A DNA stretch of 22,679 bases from Candidatus Gastranaerophilales bacterium (GTDB taxonomy: Bacteria > Cyanobacteriota > Vampirovibrionia > Gastranaerophilales > CAJFVJ01): the NCBI GenBank assembly GCA_028694275.1, contig JAQUTS010000009.1:1-22679 (forward strand). Direction: 5' to 3'. The notes below the pieces were generated by a model, which was given only the letters and a program-made list of their open reading frames with translations, ran no database searches and was not told the DNA's origin. The translations under genes were made by a program, and so were the position numbers. Within the stretch, counting starts at the first letter, position 1; every line of letters begins with the position of its first letter. Positions 1-6,486 of this stretch are shown one piece after another.

Positions 1-796
1 GAATGCGCCCGATAAAGTTTGCACGCTCATCCTTGCTGATTACACCTCTTGCATCAAGAAGATTGAATGTATGAGAGCATTTGAGCACATAATCATATGC
101 AGGAAGCACAAGATCTTTTTCAAGACAGTTGTGGACTTCTTTTGTGTACAAATCAAACATTGCAAACAAATTCTCAGCGCAAGACACTTCAAAGTTGTAT
201 TTGGACTGTTCAACTTCGTTCTGGTGATAAATCTCGCCATATTTAACCGTGTCATTCCACATTACATCAAATACGTTATCGACATTTTGCAAATACATCG
301 CAATACGCTCTAATCCGTATGTAAGCTCGAGCAAAACAGGTTTGACCTCAATACCGCCGACTTGCTGGAAGTACGTAAACTGAGTGATTTCCATACCATC
401 GAGCCAAACTTCCCAACCAACACCTGCTGCGCCTAGAGTTGGGGATTCCCAGTTGTCTTCAACAAATCTCACATCATGCTTTGACAAATCAATGCCCATA
501 GCCTCAAGACTCTGTAAATAAAGCTCTTGCGCGTTATCAGGAGATGGCTTGAGAATTGCCTGATATTGAAAATAATGTCCCAAACGGTTTGGATTTTCGC
601 CATATCTTGCATCAGCAGGACGACGACAAGGTTCTATCATTGCGGCATTCCAGGGTTCAGGCCCGATTGAGCGAAGAAAAGTCGCAGGATTCATCGTGCT
701 TGCGCCTTTTTCAATATCGTATGGCTGTTGAATGATGCAGCCATGGTCTGACCAGAATTTGTTCAAATTCAAAAATAATTCCTGAAATGTAATCAC
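1..796 (-). CDS. glyQ: Glycyl-tRNA synthetase alpha subunit (partial, C terminus outside window)
   Basis: This is the catalytic alpha subunit of the bacterial alpha2beta2 glycyl-tRNA synthetase, which charges tRNA-Gly in the cytosol together with GlyS. I translated 265 codons on the minus strand. The N terminus reads (V/M)ITFQELFLNLNKFWSDHGC, followed by GPEPWNAAMIEPCRRPADAR and YGENPNRLGHYFQYQ, which are hallmark GlyQ blocks of the class II fold. The family is about 290 residues, so only some 25 are missing beyond base 1. The start is GTG at 796-794: AGGAG at 808-804 lies seven bases upstream and no ATG fits the family N terminus. That ribosome site overlaps the folK stop codon, so glyQ is probably co-transcribed and translationally coupled with folK. 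The beta subunit glyS is not visible and may follow to the left. Identification is very secure. Confidence 0.96.
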   Translation of the reverse strand, partial: MITFQELFLNLNKFWSDHGCIIQQPYDIEKGASTMNPATFLRSIGPEPWNAAMIEPCRRPADARYGENPNRLGHYFQYQAILKPSPDNAQELYLQSLEAMGIDLSKHDVRFVEDNWESPTLGAAGVGWEVWLDGMEITQFTYFQQVGGIEVKPVLLELTYGLERIAMYLQNVDNVFDVMWNDTVKYGEIYHQNEVEQSKYNFEVSCAENLFAMFDLYTKEVHNCLEKDLVLPAYDYVLKCSHTFNLLDARGVISKDERANFIGRI

Positions 797-806
797 AATA
801 TTTCTC

Positions 807-1313
807 CTATGTAATTTCTTTTGGTTTTGTCCCGTAAAGATAGACTTCTTCAGGGAATTCTAAATTTTGGTATATGTCATCCATCGGTCTTTGCAAAATC
901 GGATGAATCACATCTTCTGCAATCTCGAGTAAAGGAACTATGCAGCAAGCTCTATCATAAGTCGCAGGGTGCGGTATTGTCAAAATATCATCGGCGATAA
1001 TTTGATCCCCATAGAGCAAAATATCAAGATCAATAACCCTTGGGCCCCATCTCATTTCACGCTTGCGGCCGAGTTTGGACTCGATATGCTGACAAATACG
1101 CAATAGTTCAACGGGCGTCCACTCGGTAGAGATTTTGACCGCAGCATTGATGAACCAGTCTTGATCTTTCACACCATAGGGTTCTGTCTCATAGAAGCTT
1201 GATGTCTCAAGCATTTTTATTCCATCGTGAAACTCAAGCATTTTTACTGCTTGCTGAATATAACTTAATCTGTCTCCGAGGTTAGAGCCAAGCCCTATAT
1301 ATACGTCTGTCAT
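807..1313 (-). CDS. folK: 2-amino-4-hydroxy-6-hydroxymethyldihydropteridine pyrophosphokinase (HPPK)
   Basis: HPPK transfers pyrophosphate from ATP to 6-hydroxymethyl-7,8-dihydropterin, the step before dihydropteroate synthase in folate synthesis; it is a cytosolic monomer. At 168 residues it has normal length. Visible motifs are YIGLGSNLGDR (residues 5-15), the substrate-loop segment SSFYETEPYG (38-47), the signature RWGPRVIDLDILLYG (88-102) with the paired metal-binding aspartates, and IPHPATYDRACCIVPLLEI (113-131). The ATG at 1313 gives the family N terminus, but its ribosome site is weak. A TATATT box sits about 20 bases upstream, and a perfect palindrome at 1349-1374 covers the -35 region. 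No folP or folB lies next to it; it leads into glyQ eleven bases later. Confidence 0.95.
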   Translation of the reverse strand: MTDVYIGLGSNLGDRLSYIQQAVKMLEFHDGIKMLETSSFYETEPYGVKDQDWFINAAVKISTEWTPVELLRICQHIESKLGRKREMRWGPRVIDLDILLYGDQIIADDILTIPHPATYDRACCIVPLLEIAEDVIHPILQRPMDDIYQNLEFPEEVYLYGTKPKEIT

Positions 1314-1332
1314 AAGACGATTCTAACAAAAA

Positions 1333-1338
1333 AATATA
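1333..1338 (-). promoter_or_regulatory. Candidate -10 box for folK-glyQ
   Basis: TATATT read on the minus strand would start transcription near 1326, giving a leader of about 13 bases before the folK ATG. No good -35 hexamer stands 16-18 bases upstream; that position lies inside the palindrome at 1349-1374. Only this site and the preceding terminator argue for an independent promoter here. Confidence 0.35.
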
Positions 1339-1348
1339 GGATGTGAAA

Positions 1349-1374
1349 CAAAATAAAGTTTGAACTTTATTTTG
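1349..1374. repeat. Perfect 26-base palindrome upstream of folK
   Basis: The arms are CAAAATAAAGTT and AACTTTATTTTG, separated by TG, with all 12 pairs matching. It lies 36 bases upstream of the folK start and overlaps the expected -35 region. It could be an operator for a dimeric repressor. It has only four G or C bases among its 24 arm positions and no clean T-run, so a terminator role is less likely. Confidence 0.5.
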
Positions 1375-1401
1375 CAAAACTGGACTACTCTCCGTCAGAA
1401 A

Positions 1402-1431
1402 TTTCGTAGTTACGGGCTTCGCCCTACGCAA
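1402..1431. repeat. Imperfect hairpin between folK and the 1503-1808 gene
   Basis: CGTAG (1405-1409) pairs with CTACG (1424-1428), and GGC (1415-1417) pairs with GCC (1421-1423) around a TTC loop, leaving an asymmetric bulge. It is the most GC-rich piece of an otherwise AT-rich spacer. It has no T-run, so it is not an obvious terminator. It could be a short interspersed repeat unit, but only one copy is visible in the window. Confidence 0.3.
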
Positions 1432-1441
1432 ATGTCGCAAT

Positions 1442-1465
1442 AAAAAAGGGATGTTCACCACCCCT
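1442..1465 (-). terminator. Rho-independent terminator of the 1503-1808 gene
   Basis: On the minus strand AGGGGTG, loop GTGAA, CATCCCT forms a seven-pair stem (one G-U pair) directly followed by a run of T residues (TTTTTATT). It lies about 38 bases after the stop codon of the small gene at 1503-1808 and upstream of folK, so it separates the two transcription units. Confidence 0.75.
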
Positions 1466-1502
1466 AAGTTCAAAGAAAATTAACCTAAAACCATATAAAT
1501 AA

Positions 1503-1808
1503 TTACGCTTCGAGATTGAGTTTTTTACCGACCTCAAACTCCGGAGCCGTCAATTCCATAAACTGACCTGCCACTTTCTTGGCTCTTAACATTCCAAGCA
1601 TTTGGGCACTGTTCATTACTTTGTCATAAACAATGTCAGGTTTTTTGAATGAAAACAAATTATCAAGAGCAAAAGGATTATTACCGCTGGTAGTCTGATC
1701 CACAGCTGCTTTAGGTTGCGCGCCTACTTTTCTTAATTTAGAAGCCTGAGCCTGCCTATAATTAAGATTCGTATTGTTATTTGGCGTTAAATTAAAACCA
1801 GTTGACAT
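1503..1808 (-). CDS. Hypothetical 101-residue protein, polar N terminus
   Basis: I do not recognise the family. The protein is small, with no signal peptide, membrane segment or cysteine. Residues 1-45 are rich in Asn, Gln, Thr and Ser (it opens MSTGFNLTPNNNTNLNYRQ) and look disordered. Residues 46-85 could form one or two helices (FALDNLF, then YDKVMNSAQMLGMLRAKKVAGQF). The reading frame extends upstream to 1919, but the ATG at 1808 is preferred: GGAG stands seven bases before it, and the extension has no ribosome site and crosses a dyad repeat. It has its own terminator downstream and 117 bases of spacer upstream, so it is probably a single-gene unit or the tail of a yraN transcript. Coding status is supported by start context and terminator, not by homology. 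Confidence 0.65.
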   Translation of the reverse strand: MSTGFNLTPNNNTNLNYRQAQASKLRKVGAQPKAAVDQTTSGNNPFALDNLFSFKKPDIVYDKVMNSAQMLGMLRAKKVAGQFMELTAPEFEVGKKLNLEA

Positions 1809-1892
1809 TTGACTACTCCAACGACTTACTTTCACACATTTGATATTAAGTTTATCGGCGGAATTTTGGGGTTCTTTAGGTTTTGAGCCCCC

Positions 1893-1914
1893 ATTGTTAC
1901 AAAACTGTAACAAT
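1893..1914. repeat. Perfect dyad ATTGTTACA-N4-TGTAACAAT
   Basis: Two nine-base arms separated by AAAC lie between yraN and the 101-residue gene, 85 bases upstream of the latter's start. No T-run follows in either direction, which argues against a terminator. Its size and symmetry fit a binding site for a dimeric regulator. Confidence 0.4.
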
Positions 1915-1925
1915 AACAAAAGATC

Positions 1926-2282
1926 TTACAAAGACAAATTTTCTATATGAACAATCTCAAGCTTCGGGTACAAAGTGATAGAAACCGCATCAAGGCGGAT
2001 GTTTTTGGCCTTGATATCTTTTTGCAAAAGATAATGCCCTGCGGCCTTGTGCATTTTTTGAATTTTCAAAGGCGTAATTGATTCCAAAGGATGCCCAAAG
2101 TTATTAGTGCTACGCGTTTTTACTTCGACAAAAACAATTGTGTCTTTATCCTTGGCAATTATATCTATCTCACCATGCCGGGACGCATAGTAGTTGGTTT
2201 CAATGATAGAAAACCCTTTATCAGACAGAAACTGACAGGCGTATTCTTCACCCTTTTTTCCTTTAATTTTATTATTATTCAT
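1926..2282 (-). CDS. yraN: YraN-family protein (UPF0102), predicted endonuclease-like
   Basis: A 118-residue member of the UPF0102/YraN family, whose fold belongs to the restriction-endonuclease-like (PD-(D/E)XK) group; the physiological role is not established. Visible features are the N-terminal GEEYACQFLSDKGFSIIETN block (11-30), GEIDIIAKD (37-45) with the acidic pair, and FVEVKTRS (51-58), which supplies the E-x-K part of the nuclease-like motif. LQKD and a variable tail follow. Length is typical. The ATG at 2282 has no ribosome binding site. A TATGAT box at 2294-2289 would place the transcript start at the ATG itself, so the mRNA may be leaderless. It is divergent from aroF across 47 bases. 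In many bacteria yraN sits near rnhB or rsmI; neither is here. Confidence 0.88.
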   Translation of the reverse strand: MNNNKIKGKKGEEYACQFLSDKGFSIIETNYYASRHGEIDIIAKDKDTIVFVEVKTRSTNNFGHPLESITPLKIQKMHKAAGHYLLQKDIKAKNIRLDAVSITLYPKLEIVHIENLSL

Positions 2283-2290
2283 ACTATAAT
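2262..2290 (+). promoter_or_regulatory. Promoter for aroF-tyrA
   Basis: A perfect TATAAT (2285-2290) with a weak TTTAAT 17 bases upstream (2262-2267). The start would be near 2297, giving a 33-base leader that contains GAGG at 2319-2322. The site overlaps the opposing candidate promoter of yraN. Confidence 0.45.
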
Positions 2291-2329
2291 CATATAGAAT
2301 TTAATTAAAATAGCAAATGAGGTAAGAAA

Positions 2330-3370
2330 ATGATAATAATAATGGAACCCAGAGCCACGCAGGAGCAAATTGACAGAGTCGTAAAAGCGATGGAGAACAA
2401 GGGTTTTAGAATCAATATAAACACGGGAGATGTAATGACCGTAATCGCCGCAATAGGTGACAAAAGGCTCATGCAGCCAGCTTCTATAGCATCTTTTGAC
2501 GGCGTACGCGAAGTCAAACTTATTCAAGAACCCTTCAAGCTTGCAAGCAGAGAAAGTCAAAACGATGATACAGTTATTGACCTTGGAAACGGAGTCAAAA
2601 TCGGCGGAGCCCAAAGACCCATCGTAATGGCAGGTCCTTGTTCAGTTGAAGAAAATCTTGACGGGCTTTTAGAAATCGCAAAAAGCGTAAAAGCAGCAGG
2701 TGCAAAAATCCTACGAGGCGGTGCTTTCAAACCAAGGACATCCCCATACGAGTTCCAAGGACTTGAAGAAGTCGGACTCAAATACCTCTCTCAAGCAAGC
2801 AAAGAAACAGATCTTTTGATAGTAACAGAAGTTATGGATACAAACACTGTTGAGTTGGTTGCTGAATACACAGATATTATGCAAGTCGGAGCTCGCAATA
2901 TGCAAAACTTCAAGCTTTTAAAAGCTCTTGGCGAAATCGGCAAACCCGTTATGCTAAAAAGAGGCCCTGCTGCCACAATCAGAGAATTTTTGCTTGCAGC
3001 AGAGCATATTATGTACAACGGTAACCCAAATGTAATTCTTTGCGAAAGAGGTATAAAAGGCATCGATTCACAATATTCAAGAAACACTCTTGATATAGCA
3101 TCAATTCCTATTATCAAAAGGTACTCTCACTTACCTGTCATTGTTGACCCATCACACGCAACAGGCAGAAGATATTTGATAGAACCTATGAGTAAGGCTT
3201 CTTTGGTGGCAGGAGCGCACGGTCTTATGGTCGAAGTCCACAATGATCCTGACAATGCACTTTGTGATGGTGCTCAAAGCCTTACACTCAGTATGTTTGA
3301 TGATATGATGCAGACGCTTAATAAGCTTATGGACATCTTAGGCTACGAACAGAATAAGGCTACAGTATGA
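2330..3370 (+). CDS. aroF: 3-deoxy-7-phosphoheptulonate synthase (DAHP synthase, type I-beta) with N-terminal regulatory domain
   Basis: Condenses phosphoenolpyruvate and erythrose 4-phosphate, the first step of the shikimate pathway. Residues 5-70 form a small ferredoxin/ACT-like domain as in the Thermotoga-type enzymes, where it mediates feedback by aromatic amino acids. The barrel follows: AGPCSVE (101-107, metal-binding Cys104), LRGGAFKPRTSPYEFQG (128-144), TEVMD (166-170), QVGARNMQNF (185-194), VMLKRG (207-212), DPSHATGRR (273-281, His276), VEVH (301-304, Glu302) and LCDGAQ (311-316, Asp313). All four metal ligands are present. At 346 residues it matches the family. The ATG at 2330 follows GAGG by seven bases; a second in-frame ATG at 2342 is too far from it. 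It overlaps tyrA by four bases, so flux into the pathway and into tyrosine are co-expressed. Confidence 0.96.
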   Translation: MIIIMEPRATQEQIDRVVKAMENKGFRININTGDVMTVIAAIGDKRLMQPASIASFDGVREVKLIQEPFKLASRESQNDDTVIDLGNGVKIGGAQRPIVMAGPCSVEENLDGLLEIAKSVKAAGAKILRGGAFKPRTSPYEFQGLEEVGLKYLSQASKETDLLIVTEVMDTNTVELVAEYTDIMQVGARNMQNFKLLKALGEIGKPVMLKRGPAATIREFLLAAEHIMYNGNPNVILCERGIKGIDSQYSRNTLDIASIPIIKRYSHLPVIVDPSHATGRRYLIEPMSKASLVAGAHGLMVEVHNDPDNALCDGAQSLTLSMFDDMMQTLNKLMDILGYEQNKATV

Positions 3371-4194
3371 AAAAAATAGCGGTTATAGGTTTAGGACTAA
3401 TCGGAGTATCCTTGCTCAAAGCTCTTCAAAACAAAGGGCACGAGCTATACGGGATATCCAAAAGTCCTGAAACTATTCGCAAAGCTATTGAATCAGGTCT
3501 TGTCAAAGACGCGCGGTGTGATTTTGATTCCATCGAAGAAATGGATGTGATTTTTATCGCAACCCCTATTGAATATGTAATAGAAACTATCGAAAACCTG
3601 AAAAACACTGTAAAAGCTGACGCGATTATTGCAGATCTTGCAAGCGTCAAAGGTTTCATAATGGACTATGTCAACGGCCTTGATATCAGGCTTGATTATA
3701 TCGGACTTCACCCTATGGCAGGCACCGAAAACAAAGGTTTTGACTCAGCAGTTGACGGGCTTTTTGAAGGAGCAAAATGGGCGGTAATACCGGCACAATT
3801 TGCAAAAGCCCAAAGTATAAAATTCATCCTTGATTTAATAGCTGATATCGGTTCTACGACAGTTATGACAACCGCACCAAGCCATGACAGAGCTGTTGCG
3901 ATAGCAAGTCATATGCCTATGATTGTGGCACAAGGGATATTTTTGAGTGCAAATGATGAACTCACCAAATACCTTGCTGCGAGCGGATTCCGTGATATGA
4001 CACGCCTTGCGATGACAAATCCTCAAATGGCAAAAGATATGATGAAATACAACCACGATAGCATAATGCAAGCATTGCAAAGTCTTGGGCAAAACCTCCA
4101 AATGCTAACCCAAAATTATCAAACAATGAATCTTGATGACATAGCTCAACAAAGAAAAAACATGTACTCAGAAGAAGGCAAAAACCAGCTCTAG
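3367..4194 (+). CDS. tyrA: Prephenate (or arogenate) dehydrogenase
   Basis: Oxidative decarboxylation of prephenate (or arogenate) with NAD(P) on the way to tyrosine. The Rossmann motif is IAVIGLGLIGVSLLKAL (4-20, with G8, G10 and G13). The acidic/arginine-rich loop expected after beta-2 is replaced here by GISKSPET (29-36), which might allow NADP. IADLASVKG (88-96) and LHPMAGTENKGFDSA (114-128) are diagnostic, and the helical half carries DRAVAIASHMPMIVAQ with the substrate-binding histidine. At 275 residues it is the short form, with no fused chorismate mutase and no ACT domain. The start overlaps the aroF stop (ATGA) with AAGG seven bases upstream. Prephenate versus arogenate preference cannot be read from sequence alone. 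Confidence 0.93.
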   Translation: MKKIAVIGLGLIGVSLLKALQNKGHELYGISKSPETIRKAIESGLVKDARCDFDSIEEMDVIFIATPIEYVIETIENLKNTVKADAIIADLASVKGFIMDYVNGLDIRLDYIGLHPMAGTENKGFDSAVDGLFEGAKWAVIPAQFAKAQSIKFILDLIADIGSTTVMTTAPSHDRAVAIASHMPMIVAQGIFLSANDELTKYLAASGFRDMTRLAMTNPQMAKDMMKYNHDSIMQALQSLGQNLQMLTQNYQTMNLDDIAQQRKNMYSEEGKNQL

Positions 4195-4207
4195 AAAATC
4201 ACCGTGC

Positions 4208-4236
4208 TTGCTTAAATAACGTGTATATTCTAAAAT
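4208..4236 (+). promoter_or_regulatory. Promoter for the PilZ-TPR unit
   Basis: TTGCTT (4208-4213), a 17-base spacer and TAAAAT (4231-4236) form a good housekeeping promoter in the 71-base gap after tyrA. The start would fall near 4243, with AGGA at 4255-4258 before the ATG at 4266. No terminator for tyrA is visible, so read-through is possible. Confidence 0.6.
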
Positions 4237-4265
4237 AAAAATATAGTAATTTTCAGGATCCGATT

Positions 4266-4865
4266 ATGTTAGAAATAGATTTATCCAAAAACCCAAAAGT
4301 CAAACTGGAACTACCTGATCACGATGTTGAGTTTGAAGCTAAGGTTTTGAAATATGCAAAAGACAGAGTATTCCTCGAAATACTGACTGCAAAGCACAAA
4401 ATAGACTATGCAAATCTTAAAGAAGGCATAGAATTTGATATGACGATATGTTCTTCTAACAGAATCGTAAAACTAAAATCAATGGTCATTGATACGGCAG
4501 GAATGAAAGAAGTATGTATGGAGTTAAATGAGGACTACGATGTAATCCAAAGAAGACGCTACGTCAGAACAAAAGCTTCTTTTGGACTTGAGCTCAAGTC
4601 AAATGATTTTATGTTCAAAGCCCAAACAGTCAATATCGGCGGCGGCGGGGTTTGTTTTATCGGAAACAACTACTTTGAAATAGGGCAGAAATTCGATTTT
4701 AGATTATTACTGCCTGAGCATACGGATATAACGGGTGAAGGCATTGTCATAAACAAAATAGAGACAAATGATGAGATTTTGATTATGTTCAACTTTGCCG
4801 AAATGGATAAAGAAATAAGAAATAAAGTTGTTAGATTTTGCTTTGAAAAGGAATTTAAGTCGTAA
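4266..4865 (+). CDS. PilZ-domain protein, predicted cyclic-di-GMP receptor
   Basis: A 199-residue protein laid out like YcgR-type receptors: an N-terminal beta-rich module (about 1-90), then a C-terminal PilZ domain (about 93-195). The c-di-GMP motif R-x-x-x-R is visible as RRRYVR (96-101). The second motif, usually (D/N)-x-S-x-x-G, reads NIGGGG (123-128), with Gly in place of the usual Ser. There is no membrane segment or signal peptide, so it should be cytosolic. It has its own promoter and ends exactly where the TPR gene begins, so the two are likely coupled. In this family YcgR/FlgZ proteins act on flagella and others on exopolysaccharide or pili; nothing here tells which. PilZ assignment is firm, ligand binding probable. 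Confidence 0.85.
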   Translation: MLEIDLSKNPKVKLELPDHDVEFEAKVLKYAKDRVFLEILTAKHKIDYANLKEGIEFDMTICSSNRIVKLKSMVIDTAGMKEVCMELNEDYDVIQRRRYVRTKASFGLELKSNDFMFKAQTVNIGGGGVCFIGNNYFEIGQKFDFRLLLPEHTDITGEGIVINKIETNDEILIMFNFAEMDKEIRNKVVRFCFEKEFKS

Positions 4866-6455
4866 ATGCTGACAAAACAATTTGAGAACAAAATAAAAAA
4901 AATGCAAAAAAAGGGCGACTACAAAAAAGCCGTTGATCTTTGCAGTTCAGAACTTCAACAAAACCCATCAAATGCGGATTTGTACATCAAGCTCGGGGAT
5001 TTGTATTTTGACTGGCATCAAAACATCTACCAGCCAAAACAGTTCATTGATGAAGCAATCACAGAATACCAAAGAGCTCTTGAAATAGCTATTAATTCTG
5101 CTGAAATCCACTACAAAATAGGTCAGGCATTCTACCTAAAAGGCGAACTGGACAAAGCGATTAACCATATCAATATCGCACTTGAATATGATGACAAACA
5201 TTATGAATCTTATCTGATTATGGCTCGTATAATGAGCAAAAAAGATAAATTCAGAGAAACATATGACTACGCGCAAAAAGCTGTCAAATTTGGCGGAATA
5301 AAAGCATCAAGAGCACATTTTTTGGTTCATAGTTTGCTAAAAATCAAAGCCAACAACAACATTTTGGACAAATTAGGCTCATTTTATCACCTCGCGATGT
5401 CTGCAATCAAGATTCCTTTTGAGACAGAAGCCCAAAAAGAATTTTTGCAAAAACTCGGATATGCAAAATTTCTTCCGCTTATTTTTAAAGGATTTTATTA
5501 TGTCCACACCAAACAATTCTATGAAGCAGTAGAACTCTACACTCAAGCTATAGAAATTGCTCCCGGGTTTACGCCTTTGTACGCGCTTTTGGGTGATACT
5601 TACAAAAGTATGTTCCAGTATGAAGACGCTATCAACGAATTCCGTATGGTCTTATGGAATGACCCTTTGAATGTACTTGCATATAGGGCTTTGTGCCAGA
5701 TTTATGAAGAAACAGGGGATTATGATAATGCTGTTTTGATGTATGAAAAACTCATTGAGCTTAACCCGAACAACCCGATTTATCACAGTAATTTGGCCAA
5801 CATATACTATATGAGCGGCAACACAAAAGAAGCCGTCACCTGCTATTACAATGCGATTATGCTAAACCCGAGCCAAGGCTGGACAAGTATCATTGCACAA
5901 ACGCTTGGATATGTATTCCAAGAAAGCGAAAAAAACTACGATGCAGCAATCGCTTCATACCAAAACGCATTGCATTTGACTCCGCGTGATGTTGATATTT
6001 ATATCAACTTAGGAAGCGTCTTCTATGATAAAGGGGACTATCAAAGTGCCCTTGCCATATATAATTTGGCTCTTGATATTGCTCCTGAAGATGCACGCAT
6101 ACATTGCAACTTGGGTTACTTATACTGGGGTCGCGGCGATAACGACAATGCAATAAAAGAATATAAACTTGCTGTTCAATATGATCCGTCTTATGATATC
6201 GCGTTCAATAACCTTGGGGTTATTTACCTTGATGATTCAGGATTGGTCAAAGAATCAATTGAAATGTTTGATTTGGCAGCACAATGCAATCCAAATTACG
6301 CTCTTGCATATTACAACAAAGCCCGCGCAACAGTCATCACAGGTGACAAAATCGAAGCTGCAAGGCTGTTTCAAATTGCAATGGATCTAAATACCATCAC
6401 ACAAGAAATAGATCCTCAAGAAATTCAAGACAAAATTGACGAACTTTTTAACTAG
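4866..6455 (+). CDS. TPR-repeat protein, about a dozen repeats
   Basis: A 529-residue protein made almost wholly of tetratricopeptide repeats, the helical scaffold for protein-protein contacts. I count repeats starting near residues 17, 62, 96 and 129, a less regular stretch (about 150-215), then consecutive units near 218, 252, 286, 320, 357, 391, 425 and 460, for example YDNAVLMYEKLIELNPNN and YQSALAIYNLALDIAPED. There is no signal peptide, membrane helix or catalytic domain. The ATG follows the PilZ stop codon with no gap; AAGGA lies 13 bases upstream, too far to be ideal, so translation probably depends on coupling to the PilZ gene. That arrangement suggests an adaptor working with the c-di-GMP receptor. 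The specific function is unknown. Confidence 0.85.
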   Translation: MLTKQFENKIKKMQKKGDYKKAVDLCSSELQQNPSNADLYIKLGDLYFDWHQNIYQPKQFIDEAITEYQRALEIAINSAEIHYKIGQAFYLKGELDKAINHINIALEYDDKHYESYLIMARIMSKKDKFRETYDYAQKAVKFGGIKASRAHFLVHSLLKIKANNNILDKLGSFYHLAMSAIKIPFETEAQKEFLQKLGYAKFLPLIFKGFYYVHTKQFYEAVELYTQAIEIAPGFTPLYALLGDTYKSMFQYEDAINEFRMVLWNDPLNVLAYRALCQIYEETGDYDNAVLMYEKLIELNPNNPIYHSNLANIYYMSGNTKEAVTCYYNAIMLNPSQGWTSIIAQTLGYVFQESEKNYDAAIASYQNALHLTPRDVDIYINLGSVFYDKGDYQSALAIYNLALDIAPEDARIHCNLGYLYWGRGDNDNAIKEYKLAVQYDPSYDIAFNNLGVIYLDDSGLVKESIEMFDLAAQCNPNYALAYYNKARATVITGDKIEAARLFQIAMDLNTITQEIDPQEIQDKIDELFN

Positions 6456-6486
6456 ACCAAAATTCAAATAATCGGGGAGAAAAATT

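Noticed and set aside
71..313. Open frame on the plus strand
   Set aside because: It lies wholly antisense to glyQ, whose translation is unmistakable; no ribosome site.
1282..1473. Open frame of 63 codons overlapping the folK start
   Set aside because: It runs through the terminator, the GC hairpin and the palindrome, and has no family-like sequence or ribosome site.
1809..1919. N-terminal extension of the 101-residue protein
   Set aside because: No ribosome site, composition unlike the rest, and it crosses the dyad; the internal ATG at 1808 has a well-spaced GGAG.
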